From contig JSYX01000552.1 in assembly GCA_000787465.1 (NCBI GenBank), positions 1 through 24,001 of the forward strand: a stretch of 24,001 bases of DNA, written 5' to 3'. The stretch comes from Thermomucor indicae-seudaticae (lineage: Eukaryota; Mucoromycota; Mucoromycetes; Mucorales; Lichtheimiaceae). The notes under the pieces are model-generated. The model was given only the letters and a program-made list of their open reading frames with translations, was not told the DNA's origin and searched no databases. This document shows positions 10,830-20,549 of the stretch, in pieces (within the stretch, counting starts at the first letter, position 1; each line of letters starts with the position of its first letter). The translations under genes and the position numbers were made by a program.

Positions 10830-11233
10830 TGAAGGTGAGAGTTCGCTCATGCAAGTGATTATGGATATATGGTCTCATCCAAAGTCGCTGTCGAATAGAA
10901 TGACACAAGGAATGGACTTATGAACAAATCACTATACTGCAAGGCACAGCTTTAATTCTGGGAGTCTACATTTTTGTACCTTATACAGTATTTCAAACTT
11001 TGTACAAATGTGCTTATACAACTGCAAAAAAAGGGAAAGAACACAGTACATCATGGTCAGTTTGCTTTAAACAATCATCTGTACTTGACCTTGTACGGCG
11101 CATAAAGAGGGCATCCGGCGAGAACAGACAGAGTACCATGGCCCTGTCCGCAAATTTTTGTGATAAGCCCTTCAAGCCACGCGCCACGAGCTCACTTTTG
11201 ATCTACTGTAGACTGACCTTGCAGTAATTCGAA
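10830..11233. other. Intergenic region upstream of the OPRT gene
   Basis: 404 bp between two + strand genes. Short open frames are present but none is convincing. It probably carries the 3' UTR of the hypothetical gene and the promoter of the orotate phosphoribosyltransferase gene. Confidence 0.5.
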
Positions 11234-11887
11234 ATGAAAGACTACCAAAGAGAATTCATCGAATTTGCCCTGGCCAACGATGTTCTCAAGTTCGGTTCGT
11301 TCACGCTAAAATCCGGGCGGGTATCGCCTTACTTTTTCAATGCGGGTCTGTTCAATAGCGGCAAGACGCTTGGTGCGATTGGCCGGTTCTACGCTGCTGC
11401 GCTTGTAGATGCCCAGTTCGAGTACGATGTCCTGTTTGGCCCTGCGTACAAGGGCATTCCGTTGGTGTGTGCTACTGCCCTGTCGCTGACGGCCGAACAT
11501 GGTCAAGAGGCGCCATTTGCTTTCAACAGGAAGGAGAAGAAGGACCACGGCGAAGGTGGAACCATTGTAGGAACTCCACTGCAGGGCAAGGTGGTCGTGG
11601 TGGACGACGTGATCACGGCTGGCACGGCGATCAATGAATCCATTGAGATCATCAAGGCAAACAATGCTCAGTTGGCTGGTGTGCTGGTGGCGGTGGACCG
11701 TGCCGAAGTCGCTCCGGACGGTTCTGGCAAGTCTGCCATTCAGGCTGTCCAAGAAAAAAACGGTGTACCCGTACGCGCCATCATCACTATGGATCATATC
11801 ATGGAATATATGGAAGAAAAGGGAACTTATACCAAAGAACTCGAATTGATGCGCGAATACAAGGCGCAATACGGTGTAAAAGCATAA
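11234..11887 (+). CDS. URA5: Orotate phosphoribosyltransferase
   Basis: The enzyme converts orotate and PRPP to orotidine 5'-monophosphate, step five of de novo UMP synthesis, in the cytosol. The single uninterrupted exon gives 217 residues, normal for the fungal monofunctional enzyme. Visible features are the N-terminal LKFGSFTLKSGR segment, the substrate-side FNAGLF and FGPAYKGIPL, the flexible-loop region FNRKEKKDHGEGG (about 97-109), and the PRPP-binding motif VDDVITAGTA (123-132). The start follows a short AT-rich leader and matches the family N-terminus. It is one of only two intron-free coding models in this intron-rich window, the other being a doubtful short ORF. An AATAAA at 12015-12020 lies 128 bases past the stop. 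Confidence 0.97.
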   Translation: MKDYQREFIEFALANDVLKFGSFTLKSGRVSPYFFNAGLFNSGKTLGAIGRFYAAALVDAQFEYDVLFGPAYKGIPLVCATALSLTAEHGQEAPFAFNRKEKKDHGEGGTIVGTPLQGKVVVVDDVITAGTAINESIEIIKANNAQLAGVLVAVDRAEVAPDGSGKSAIQAVQEKNGVPVRAIITMDHIMEYMEEKGTYTKELELMREYKAQYGVKA

Positions 11888-12014
11888 ATACATTCCCTTG
11901 TTCACCCAAAAATGCATTTCTTGGCATATCCCACCACAACTCAAAACATGAAGCATCCACGTCCTTCGATAGATTATAGTCTTGACACAGAAATCCACTC
12001 ACGCCGATCCGAGC

Positions 12015-12020
12015 AATAAA
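12015..12020 (+). terminator. AATAAA polyadenylation signal, URA5
   Basis: AATAAA 128 bases after the OPRT stop codon, inside the convergent intergenic region. Confidence 0.45.
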
Positions 12021-12188
12021 CTAAATATTCGCTGATTCTGTCGCGACCAGAAAGGAGACAACTTGTACTTTCGCTTGATATGCGTATTTCCTCGCAAAAG
12101 CGATGCTGATCCCTGCCATAATTAGCTTCGTACCTGTCCTAAGGGTCCATCGTTCACCTTGACATCTCGCTCGAAGGGATACCGGGTA

Positions 12189-12194
12189 TTTATT
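12189..12194 (-). terminator. AATAAA polyadenylation signal, GOT1
   Basis: AATAAA on the - strand, about 71 bases after the GOT1 stop at 12265. Confidence 0.4.
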
Positions 12195-12264
12195 ATTATT
12201 CTTACTTTGTTAGGAGCTCTATAGACAGCAAAGATATACACAGCGAAGAAAACAAGAACATGAT

Positions 12265-12867
12265 TCAGACTCTCGTGCGAGATTCCCGTGGCATAAACTA
12301 CGTCGACAACCACCAAATAAGCCTTTCCCTCTCCCTCGGACATTCGCACAGTTGAACCGACTTACCCTAGATATGGCTGGATGAGATAAAATAGGACCGA
12401 TAATAGGTAGCCTTCGCATGAATCCAAACACGACAGGAAAGAAGTCGCCAAACAGATTCAGAAATCCAAAGACTTCCAGTAGAAAACCAAGGATGGGGAA
12501 TTTGCTGATGACTAGGAATATACCGCCGAGAAAGCAAATCGTCCCGCGAAGTTTTTCGCGTCTCGAAAAGAAGACAAGTGTACTTTTTGGTCCTATAATC
12601 GCGGCAATCCCACACAAGAACAGGATCTGCAGTTTATGGCCTCTATTCAGTAACAATAAGAAATTGACCACACGGTACTAGTAAACTCACATTCCCAATG
12701 GCCATCAAGCCTGCATCAAACAGTAATAATACACCAAGGGCCATGAAGAAGACTCCAAATGCTGTCAGACCGACCCCGATTTCTAAACAAGTGCATCGTC
12801 AACTTTGCAAGACAATGCAAACATTTCTATTCAGGTATTTATTACTCTGAAAATCGCTTAACCACAT
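12265..12867 (-). CDS. GOT1: Got1-family vesicle transport protein (Golgi transport 1)
   Basis: A small tetra-spanning membrane protein of COPII vesicles and the early Golgi that supports ER-Golgi transport. Exons on the - strand are 12867-12846, 12782-12691, 12626-12366 and 12297-12265, giving 135 residues against about 138 in yeast and animals. Family signatures are the N-terminal MWLSDFQKIGVGL, LLLFDAGLMAIGN, ILFLCGIAAIIG, FFSRREKLRGT, FGFLNLFGDFFPV and RRLPIIGPILS. Four hydrophobic segments are visible. Introns are 63, 64 and 68 bp, all GT-AG. The last exon (10 residues ending SRTRV) was chosen because its 68-bp intron and final protein length fit; a longer intron to an acceptor at 12219 would give a shorter tail. 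Confidence 0.93.
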
Positions 12868-13029
12868 GGCGTTGTATAAGCTGTGTCGCTACTCAAGCCT
12901 AGTACGTGGCGGAAATTTGGATATCAGGGTTACAGAATTCATTTCCAGTTGGACATCCCAAAAAGTACAAATGCAAAATGGATTATAGTCTGCGCATTGT
13001 GCGTTTCAACGTTGAATAAATAAGCAGTA

Positions 13030-15027
13030 TTATGCAGCGGTCTCATCTAAAGTAGTCTTTCGATGACCCAGTAACGATGTAAATAACTCATCAGTCATTT
13101 CCTCATGCCAAGTTCCTGTCGGGATAGGCACCATAAAGTTTTGTAATTTTTCATGCACATTGAATCTATAGACAAATAATCTGTTAATCAACTTGCAAAA
13201 AACAGACTGGAAATCGTACGTACCGTAATTTGCGGTCTTTACTGGTCTTGCGTTCAACGACACGTTTCTTCTTTTTGGATTCAGCGGCTTTGCGTGCTGC
13301 CCAACGCATACCAAGAGCGATAGGATCGTCTGTATCCACCATTCGTGCTTCAATCAATTCTTTCAATAACTGCTGGTAAAAGTCATTATCATCAAAGATT
13401 TCGGTATCATAATTGCTTAAATGTCGGTCGACTGCTTTGGCGTCTTGTTCCCGATCTACAGGTGCTTCGTCGGGCTATAGAATCCACTAAGTACCAAGTG
13501 CTTTTCTTCATGTCTTAAGGTGACATACCTTTCCGAGCACTTTATATTCCGTTCGCTGAAGCTGTGTTCGTCGTACTAAGCTCTCCTTGTCTGCCAATAT
13601 ATTGTTCAGTTGGGTCATGATATTCTAAACTGACACGTTAGTTTATCATTGTATAATCACACATCCGCACATTTCCATGCCTGATCAAAAGCCTTGAACT
13701 TTTTGTTGAGTTTCACACCGGAAGCAACCTGAACCTTGTCACTCCACTTTTGTAGTGTCGAATTTCGGAAAGGAAGAAATCTGCAATCATAAAGCGCTTG
13801 TCAAAAGAAAAGGAGAGGATCGCAAATGCAGCCACTTACACATCATTAATTTCTGATATATCTTTCCAAAGGTTTTCAATGTATTCATCATCATCTTCAA
13901 GCTGTCTCTTTCGACTGTTCCATGTCCGGTTTTCAAAGTCAATAGCGTCATTTTCCTTGAGCATATCGACTCGTAAGTCAATCAAATCGTCCATGATACC
14001 CCGAAGTTCATTCTTCGCCGCGTCCAAATCAGTTTCAACGCCTTCTTCCTTTGCCAGGTATTCAGGCCAAACGTCATGCTGTGCGACTGTTTAGTCACCG
14101 TCAAGTCGAAATATCAAGCACAAATCCTTCTTACCTGCGGTAACTGATTGGATAATTCGACCACTTTCTGCACACGGATACGACTCTCCAAAAAGTTCTC
14201 CCACAAAGCCTACCGGGAAATAACTATTTAGAGGTTGTCGATATGTATGTAACAGTGTGACATACCAGTTGCTGTCGGACATGCTGACCCTTTTCGATAT
14301 CGCTCTGTGCGCGCTGAGACAGTTTGCTGATCATAGCTCTGAATGGAGTTCGAGTTATTATTAAAGTAAATCGCCATACATAACCTCTCCCAAGATCTTT
14401 ACTTTTCCTCCTCTTGTAACCGCCGTAGCTGCTGTCGCAGGTCTGCACTGTTTTCATCTTCCTCTGGCTCGCTTTGGGATTCTTCGCTTGCAGCAGATTC
14501 TGACGATTGCTCACCCATTTCTTCGCCGTTTTGATCTTCTTCATCCGATACTGGCTCTTCGTCTTCTGATACTTGTTCCTCGTCGGATTCTGGTTGCTCC
14601 TCGTCTGATACTTCCTGTTCGTCGTCTGATCCCAGCTCCTCGTCCGACATTGACTCGTCTTCCGAAAACAACTCTTTGCGACTCGTTCGTTGGCCGGCAT
14701 ATCGTGGATCGTCCAATACAAACTGCTGCTGATTGCGCAGGGAACTCTTGCCCACTTTAACATAGTGCTCTCGTGCCTTTTCATCGTCACCATCGGATAA
14801 TGCCGTCAGGTCGTCAGCGGTGCGGTCATTCACAGGTTCGGTGAGGTCCTCAGGATCATATTCTAAAAGTCGCGGTGACTAGGTTAACATACGTGGACCT
14901 CTCTTAGAAGAACCGGTTCCCCTCCTCACTAATAACCTTTTGGTGCAGTCAAGTCAAGATCAGCAATCTGATCGGCCAACGTCTTTTTCTCTACAGTAAA
15001 GTGGTCAGAAACACCCTTTTTTCCCAT
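13030..15027 (-). CDS. BFR2: Bfr2/AATF (Che-1/Traube) family ribosome-biogenesis protein
   Basis: A nucleolar protein of the small-subunit processome needed for early 18S rRNA processing. Nine exons on the - strand: 15027-14937, 14862-14403, 14338-14266, 14209-14135, 14078-13840, 13780-13681, 13624-13529, 13474-13224 and 13165-13030, giving 506 residues. The N-terminus [10 protein letters not shown] leads to [11 protein letters not shown], then [13 protein letters not shown] and a long acidic Ser-Asp-Glu-Glu repeat region. The AATF core follows ([53 protein letters not shown]), then a C-terminal Traube-type domain with ELIEAR, KKKKR and [14 protein letters not shown]. Introns are 54-74 bp. 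Intron 6 (13680-13625) reads best as GC-AG, giving FDQ-NIMTQ; a 38-bp GT-AG alternative would insert six residues. All phases agree. Confidence 0.93.
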
Positions 15028-15319
15028 GGGTTTATACGGCAATCGTACTTTGCAACGACATTTCTCCCAATAGATTTACGAAACAAAGAGCATAAATCCA
15101 AAATCAAGTGGCTTTGTAAACCAGTACAGTCGCACTGAGTTTTAATTACGTACAAGCGAAAGATGCTAAAGGTATTTACAGAACAATGGTATTGAAAGTA
15201 ATATATGAAAAGAGAATGTGCGAAAAGGGTATTTTAAAGGATTGAAAAAAAGAAAGCAACCATCTCGTGAAGGGGAAACTGGCACACGCGCCAGAGCGGC
15301 CGGCCCAGCCGGTCCAAAC

Positions 15320-16176
15320 CTAGACGGTCGCTGCAGGAGGAGGAGGAAGAGACACAGCAACAACAGTGGCATCTTGACTGCCAACTGCGGCAGACGAAGG
15401 AACGGAGGCAGAAGAAGAGGGAAGATGGCGTCTCTTGACGCGCAGCGCAACGCTGTCCTCGCCAGGGACGCACTTTCGCTTTTGGCTGCGCTCAGGGCCT
15501 GGAGGCGGCAAAGAAGGAGGTGGAGGAAAGCAGGCCGAGTCGGACGCGTCCGGCTGCCAGGCGTGGTCCAAGAAATCATGACTGTTGATCATGAGTAGCA
15601 GCGAGTCGTATTCTTCCTCGCTGAAAATGACTGGTTCGAGCGGTGGTGGTGATGGAGACGTGTGCGAAAGAAGTGAAGAGGATGGATCAGGGACGGACGC
15701 AACGGTGGAAGTAGGCGAGGCGGTGGAAGAGGAGGAAGGAGCGGAATCGCCAAGCCAAGGCCAGTCGTCCGTGGGCACCAAATCATCCGTCGTCATCGTC
15801 GTCTTGAGGCGGCCCTCTTGATGGGCCGTGAAGAACCAGTCCTCCTGATTGAGACTCAACATTTGTTGCTGCTCACAGACAGCGGCCCAGAGTCTGATCA
15901 AGGTGCAACAAATGGGAAATTAAAAAAATGTGGGGTCAGCGTGGACGTAAATACAATGTTCTCTCTTTTATTTTTTTCCTTTTTTCCATGTTCATGCAGG
16001 ATCGGAGACACCCATGATTGGGGGAAAGGATTACAAGCAAGAACAATGTATTACCTCGTTGTCAGCAATACTCGACGCAGTGACGCCTCCTTCCGGCTGC
16101 GGACACCCGGATTAAGTTTCAGATAAGAAGCATTGGCTAATCGCTGGAGAAGCAGATCTTTGGGTGCGCGATCCAT
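15320..16176 (-). CDS. SERTA-like protein with Ser/Pro-rich acidic tail
   Basis: Exons 16176-16055 and 15893-15320 on the - strand, separated by a 161-bp intron, give 231 residues. Residues about 8-55 read LQRLANASYLKLN...SLRRVLLTTRLWAAVCEQQQ, close to the SERTA pattern (Ile/Ser-Leu-x-Lys-Leu ... SLRRSVLIxNTLRRL) of animal SERTAD/TRIP-Br transcriptional co-regulators that bind cyclin/CDK and E2F partners. The rest is Ser/Pro/Asp-rich and low in complexity, with a possible activation-like acidic patch (FSEEEYDSLLLMI) and a basic cluster (KRKC, RVKRRH) suggesting nuclear location. The SERTA call is from memory of the pattern, not a search. The frame is open across both exons with correct phase, while overlapping + strand frames are shorter and repetitive. 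Confidence 0.65.
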
Positions 16177-16387
16177 AACTGTAAAAATGTAACGGGAACA
16201 AAAAGGAAAAGGAGAAAGAGGGACAGGAAAAAAGATTCGGTTGGGTGATTCGTAAGCTTGTTTTTATCTCCCGACGAAGGGGGATATAAAAAGATCTTCC
16301 AATCACATTGCTTCATTCCTTGTACAGCAATAGGTCTTGTGACACACCGTGCCTGCTATTGCCGTTTCCATTGATACCATTCTAACA

Positions 16388-16402
16388 TGTCAAATTTTGA
16401 CA
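16388..16402. repeat. 15-bp palindrome TGTCAAATTTTGACA
   Basis: Perfect inverted repeat TGTCAAA-T-TTTGACA in the intergenic region upstream of the SERTA-like gene. It could be a dimeric transcription-factor site; no factor can be named from sequence alone. Confidence 0.4.
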
Positions 16403-16433
16403 TTTCGTTACAATCATACTTCCAGTGACTTTA

Positions 16434-16718
16434 ATGGGGCGATTTCTGCTACGAACAGTCGAACGATCGTTTGAAACACCAGATAGTAACTCCGCTGAAT
16501 CACAATGCGGAGTGTTCATCTACTTGATCAGTCTCAAACATCCACGAAACGAGATACGCATGTCGATCGCACTCTTTCTCGCACTGGGCAAGTTGCACGA
16601 AATGTCAATGTACCACAAACCAACGCGACGAGTGTGTATGCAGCTCACTCAACTCGTGATCAAAGATGGAGTTGTCTGTGTGACACAACATGAAACAGCG
16701 CCAATCTATCACGTTTAA
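16434..16718 (+). CDS. Doubtful short ORF, unknown product
   Basis: ATG at 16434 opens 94 codons ending at TAA 16716-16718, with a TATA-like box about 140 bases upstream. The protein (MGRFLLRTVERSF...) has a mixed composition and no motif I recognise, and another frame overlapping it is also open for 62 codons. It may be a small real gene, a gene fragment, or chance. The surrounding genes are all on the - strand until 22137. Confidence 0.25.
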   Translation: MGRFLLRTVERSFETPDSNSAESQCGVFIYLISLKHPRNEIRMSIALFLALGKLHEMSMYHKPTRRVCMQLTQLVIKDGVVCVTQHETAPIYHV

Positions 16719-16784
16719 AGAGAAAGCTATACTATTACACAATAATCAGTTAAAGAAAGCAGATCATAAAAAGTTACAATCTAA

Positions 16785-18342
16785 TTAAGCTAGCAAGTGG
16801 ACCAAGTAAAGCACCAACATCATCGTCAAAGCCGTAACGGACGATACAGGAGTCAAAGAAGTCGAGCCGGACGGTTGCTCTGTGGCGTTCACGCCATTGA
16901 CTGTGCCTGGAACACCATTGGCAGCAGCAATCCCAATTCGGTTCTGACCCATGTCGAATACAAGGTAGGTGCTGCGTAGCAAGGAATCGCCCACCAGAAA
17001 CATATTGGAACTAATGCTGCCTGAGTTTCCAAGCGGAGCGATGCCCAACATGCATGCACTTGACGTCTCCGGTGTATCACCATCCAAGGGGATAACGAGC
17101 TCAGAGACTGGAACGCTGAGTACAACTGGGTTGTTTGTGGGCGAGCTAGAAGGAGCCATTTGCAGCTGAAATTGGACAGGTGACTGAGCGGTACTGCAAT
17201 CCACAATCAGAACACCGGTGTCGCGGTCAAGCTGGAAACCAGAGGGACTTGTAATAGCAGCAGCAACCTCGAGAGCAATTTTGTTTGGCATATAAGTCAG
17301 TGTGGTGCCAGTGTCCAAGATAAAGGCGCTCATGGAATCCAAACGGAAATCTTGACTTTCAGAACCATTGGCGACGGCTACGCCTTGACCATAAACCATC
17401 CAGTAATAATAACCGTTTCGACCTGATCCTCCTTGTTGGTGACCTCCAGGCTTGCCGGGCTCCAAAGGATTCTTGGATGTCGTAAGCTGGGCAACAGCAA
17501 GATACTGCAAGTCGCCAGAATATTTTGATTTGTCTATGCCGCCGAGAATGATTTCACCTGCCCAACCTTCCTTGTCTGCTCTGTTCAAGTAAACCGAAAA
17601 GACAGGTTGGTTGATCAGCTTTTGATCGACTAGATTGAATACAAAGGGATTATATGCCGGCTCGCCTTGCGTGGTGGCCGCCGTAAGCTGTGGATATCCT
17701 AAACCAAGAATACCGTTCCCTTGTACAGCCGACTGGTTATACGTCGATGGTGGAGAACTACCGTCGCCTCCGACTGTTGTTGGTGATGTCAGAATTTCTT
17801 CTGTCGTCAGTGCAAGTCCAAACTGTTGATTTGGTACGCTGACGCCTGCCACCGTCACTGTGTCCTTGGCATAGGTGCCATTGACGCTACCAATACCATA
17901 TTGGATCCCAAACTTGTCGTGCAGATCCTGAAAGGTTGAAGACGCTGACTCTTGGAATCCGCCAAACGGACACTCGTTGCGTGGACATTGACTCGAAGGC
18001 ACCCAAAGATCGGAACTAGACGGAGAGACACATCAACATTATCGTTCTCTTCCTCTTTACCCTCTTTGCTTCTTACCTTCCAGTGTCGAACGTCACTGTA
18101 AAGTTCTGGGGTGGCGTACCGATGCCTACTTGCACAAGATATTGTGATCCTTGATCATTATACAACTTTGTTGTATACGCATCTTGACGCTTGTCCAACC
18201 GTAAGTGCTTCAGCCGCGCAGCTGCAAGGATATCTTTGCTGTGAGGATTACGAATCAGAGGAAGTCGTAATAGCGGCGGCTCCTGAATGACAGACGCCGA
18301 AGCAAATACGGCAGTAAAGGTCAAGGCTAACAGGACCACCAT
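16785..18342 (-). CDS. GPI-anchored pepsin-like aspartyl protease (copy 1)
   Basis: A secreted A1-family aspartic endopeptidase. Exons 18342-18077 and 18015-16785 on the - strand give 498 residues. The ATG was chosen because it opens a hydrophobic signal peptide (MVVLLALTFTAVFASA). A propeptide ends at a Kex2-type Lys-Arg in LRLDKRQDA. The catalytic motifs are DTGS (Asp86, split by the 61-bp intron) and DTGT (Asp323); YGIGSVNGTY carries the flap region, and GNGILGLGY is typical. The C-terminus ends in a Ser/Thr-rich stretch and a hydrophobic tail (LTMMLVLYLVHLLA), the pattern of a GPI signal, so it is likely a yapsin-like cell-surface protease. It lies directly downstream of its paralogue at 18856-20549, in the same orientation and with the same intron position in DTGS. 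Confidence 0.92.
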
Positions 18343-18855
18343 TGGTAGAGAGAAACAAAGAAAAAGGCACTCCTCTTCTTTTGTTTGTTTTGGAAGAGGA
18401 AAAGTCAAAGCAAATATATGCCGAGACCTTATTGCCATATTATATTGGTCCGAAACAACACTCTTTTTTTGCTTTCTCACACAGACACACACCCCGGCAA
18501 ACGCCGGTGTTAGTGCCGCTGATAGATAGATAAAGAGGGGTCTCAGTTGCAATCTGTATTGAGACACCAACAACCTTTGCAAGGGCTTATGCCCAAAGAA
18601 GGAAGCCATTCATTGACATTTTACCAACAATGCTCTCACACACAATGAGCCATTGTGCACAGAATACCGTAGATCATTCTTTTTCTGTATAGACGACTCT
18701 CTTTGTTCTCGAGTGATCCATTATTCTTGTTCCGTTTCCGTGTCATGACGAAGATTTTTTCATGGTAAAACAGGGCAAAAATAAGTATATGATGTCATGG
18801 AAAAATGATTGTAATCGTACATTATGAGACTTCTTTTTGTACAATGTAATAATCG
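18343..18855. other. Intergenic between the two protease genes
   Basis: 513 bp holding the promoter of protease copy 1 and the 3' end of copy 2. On the - strand a CCAAT next to an AT-rich TATAATAT-like segment lies near 18435-18453. A CGG-N6-CCG inverted repeat sits at 18495-18506, and a short GATA run at about 18520-18532. Confidence 0.45.
18495..18506. promoter_or_regulatory. CGG-N6-CCG inverted repeat upstream of protease copy 1
   Basis: Facing CGG triplets spaced by six bases, the geometry bound by some Zn2Cys6 factors such as yeast Ppr1. It lies about 155 bases upstream of the protease copy 1 ATG. It may be a chance GC-rich hairpin. Confidence 0.2.
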
Positions 18856-20549
18856 TTACAACAGGTAAGCACAAGCCAGCATCATCATGACTAAGCCAGA
18901 AAGAGAATGACGCACGACAGGAAAGCCCGATGATTGTCCTTCGCCTTCCGAAGGCTTGTTAGCTGACGAATTGGTTACTGTATTATCTTGGCTACTGTTT
19001 GTAACAGGATTGGTCTTCGTCGGCGAATTATTAGATAGCGTAGTAGAGGTAGCGGTGGTATTAGTGGTAGTGGAAGGGAAAGAAGAGGGTGCATGAGAGG
19101 CGACATGGATGGCATTCTTTTGAGGTTTTGCTGCGCTTACCACGTTGGCACCTGCCAAGTTGGCGGGTGCAACACCAACACGGTAGTTTTTCATGTCATA
19201 CACGCTATATACCGAACGCAACGAGGCTTCACCCAAGATCCACGTTTCGCCTGATGTGAGCTGTGTGCTGGAGGAAGAAGTGATGCCAAACATGCAGGAT
19301 TCGGCGGTCTCTGTGTAATCGGTGTCGAGAGGAATGACAAGCTGAGACACGGGCGTGCTGATGACGACTGGGTTAGTCGACGCGCTGCTCGTCGAAATGC
19401 TGAGCTGGAACTCGACGCTGTCGGTGCTTTTGGCGAGGCTACAAGAAACACGATACACGCCATTGAACGCGTCGTAAGAGTAGCTGTCGTTGCCGCCAGC
19501 AACTGCTTCCAAGATGCCGTCTGCATATTGCTTTGGGATCATCGTAAGGGTCGTCCCGGTATCGAGAATGAAGCCCTGTAGAGAAGACAGTGATTTGGAA
19601 TACGACGATCCAGCCTTGATACCTTGACCAGCCACCGTCCAATAGAGAAAAGTGCCTCTGCCGGACTTGCTGCTGGTTCCAACATTAGCCGTAACGTAGA
19701 ATCCAGACGTGTCATAGCTCGCAACAGGGACGTATTGCAGACTGCCAGTGTACTTTGCCGCATCGACACCACCAAACATGATTTCTCCGGTCATGCCGTA
19801 AGCAAAAGGTTTGTTCAGGAAAATGGAAAAGACTGGATCCTGTAACTTGCTGGCCAAATTAAACGCGAACGGTATGTCGTCTTTGGCACCGCGCACTGAA
19901 TTCAGTCCGGGGAACCCAAGGCCCAAGATGCCGTTGGATTGCTCGCCCTCGCTTACAATGCCCAGGATATTCTCTGTCGATGAGACGAGTCCTATCATTT
20001 GGTTCTCCACCTGGGCCGTGCCGACAGTGACGGTCTCTTTGGCATAAGTGCCATTCGCACTACCAATACCATACTCGATAGAGAATGGCATGTTGGTGGT
20101 CTGCAGAGTACTAGACTTGGAAGTATCGAAACGGGAGTATGGACACTTTGATGTTGGACAACTTGTCGACGGAATCCAGAACTCAGCACTAACAATGAAA
20201 CAAAGCTTAATTCCAGCAGAACAAGGTATGGGCCAGAAAGAAAACAGACTGCTCTTTGTTACCTCCCAGTGTCTAGAGTCAGATTAAATCTTTGTGCTGG
20301 AGTACCGACGCCGACTTCGACAAAGTACTCTCTTCCCTGTGCATTATACAGAGAAGCAGTATCGGCACGCTTTTCAATGTCGTTTTCCTGCACCAAAAGC
20401 CGTCGAAGATGCGCCAGCTGGCCGTTCTTGTTTCTCGAAAGTGGAAGTCGGACGATGCCATTGGCTGACAAGACAGCTGCATGTGCAGTTGACGTGCATA
20501 CCGAGGCAAGAGCCAAAACAGCAGCGCAAGAAATGCTGAAAAAATACAT
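18856..20549 (-). CDS. GPI-anchored pepsin-like aspartyl protease (copy 2)
   Basis: An A1-family aspartic protease paralogous to the gene at 16785-18342. Exons 20549-20263 and 20188-18856 on the - strand give 539 residues. The start ATG opens a signal peptide (MYFFSISCAAVLALASVC); a Kex2-type Lys-Arg lies in NDIEKRADT. Catalytic Asp93 is in DTGS, split by the 74-bp intron at the same place as in copy 1, and Asp305 is in LDTGTTLTMIP. After the catalytic domain comes a linker of about 70 residues very rich in Ser, Thr and Asn with several N-glycosylation sequons, then a hydrophobic tail (LSGLVMMMLACAYLL) typical of GPI attachment. The longer mucin-like linker is the main difference from copy 1. 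A TATAAAT-like box near 20740 could be its promoter. Confidence 0.93.

Larger units (their letters stand above)
11888..12264. other. Convergent intergenic region between URA5 and GOT1
   Basis: This stretch separates the 3' ends of two genes that point at each other. AATAAA at 12015-12020 serves the + strand and TTTATT at 12189-12194 (AATAAA on the - strand) serves the - strand gene. No further gene was seen. Confidence 0.5.
16177..16784. other. Intergenic: SERTA-like gene promoter and protease 3' end
   Basis: A TATAAAAA-type box lies near 16284-16292 with CCAAT at 16299-16303, both oriented for + strand transcription; TATATCC on the complement could serve the SERTA-like gene. A perfect 7-bp inverted repeat around one base occupies 16388-16402. 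A 94-codon open frame from ATG 16434 follows (listed separately). Confidence 0.5.

Noticed and set aside
11306..11998. 230-codon open frame on the - strand
   Set aside because: It is the antisense shadow of the orotate phosphoribosyltransferase exon, which has clear catalytic motifs; the shadow protein has none.
12210..12218. Alternative last exon of GOT1 after an acceptor at 12219
   Set aside because: It has a good pyrimidine tract but needs a 147-bp intron and ends the protein after two residues; the 68-bp intron to 12298 gives a more usual length.
14224..14793. 189-codon - strand frame and 90-codon + strand frame over the Bfr2 acidic exon
   Set aside because: Both arise from the repetitive GAY/GAR codons of the real Bfr2 reading frame.
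15218..15598. 126-codon Arg-rich + strand frame
   Set aside because: It is antisense to the Ser/Pro-rich exon of the SERTA-like gene; the Arg/Gly richness is the expected shadow of Pro/Ser codons.
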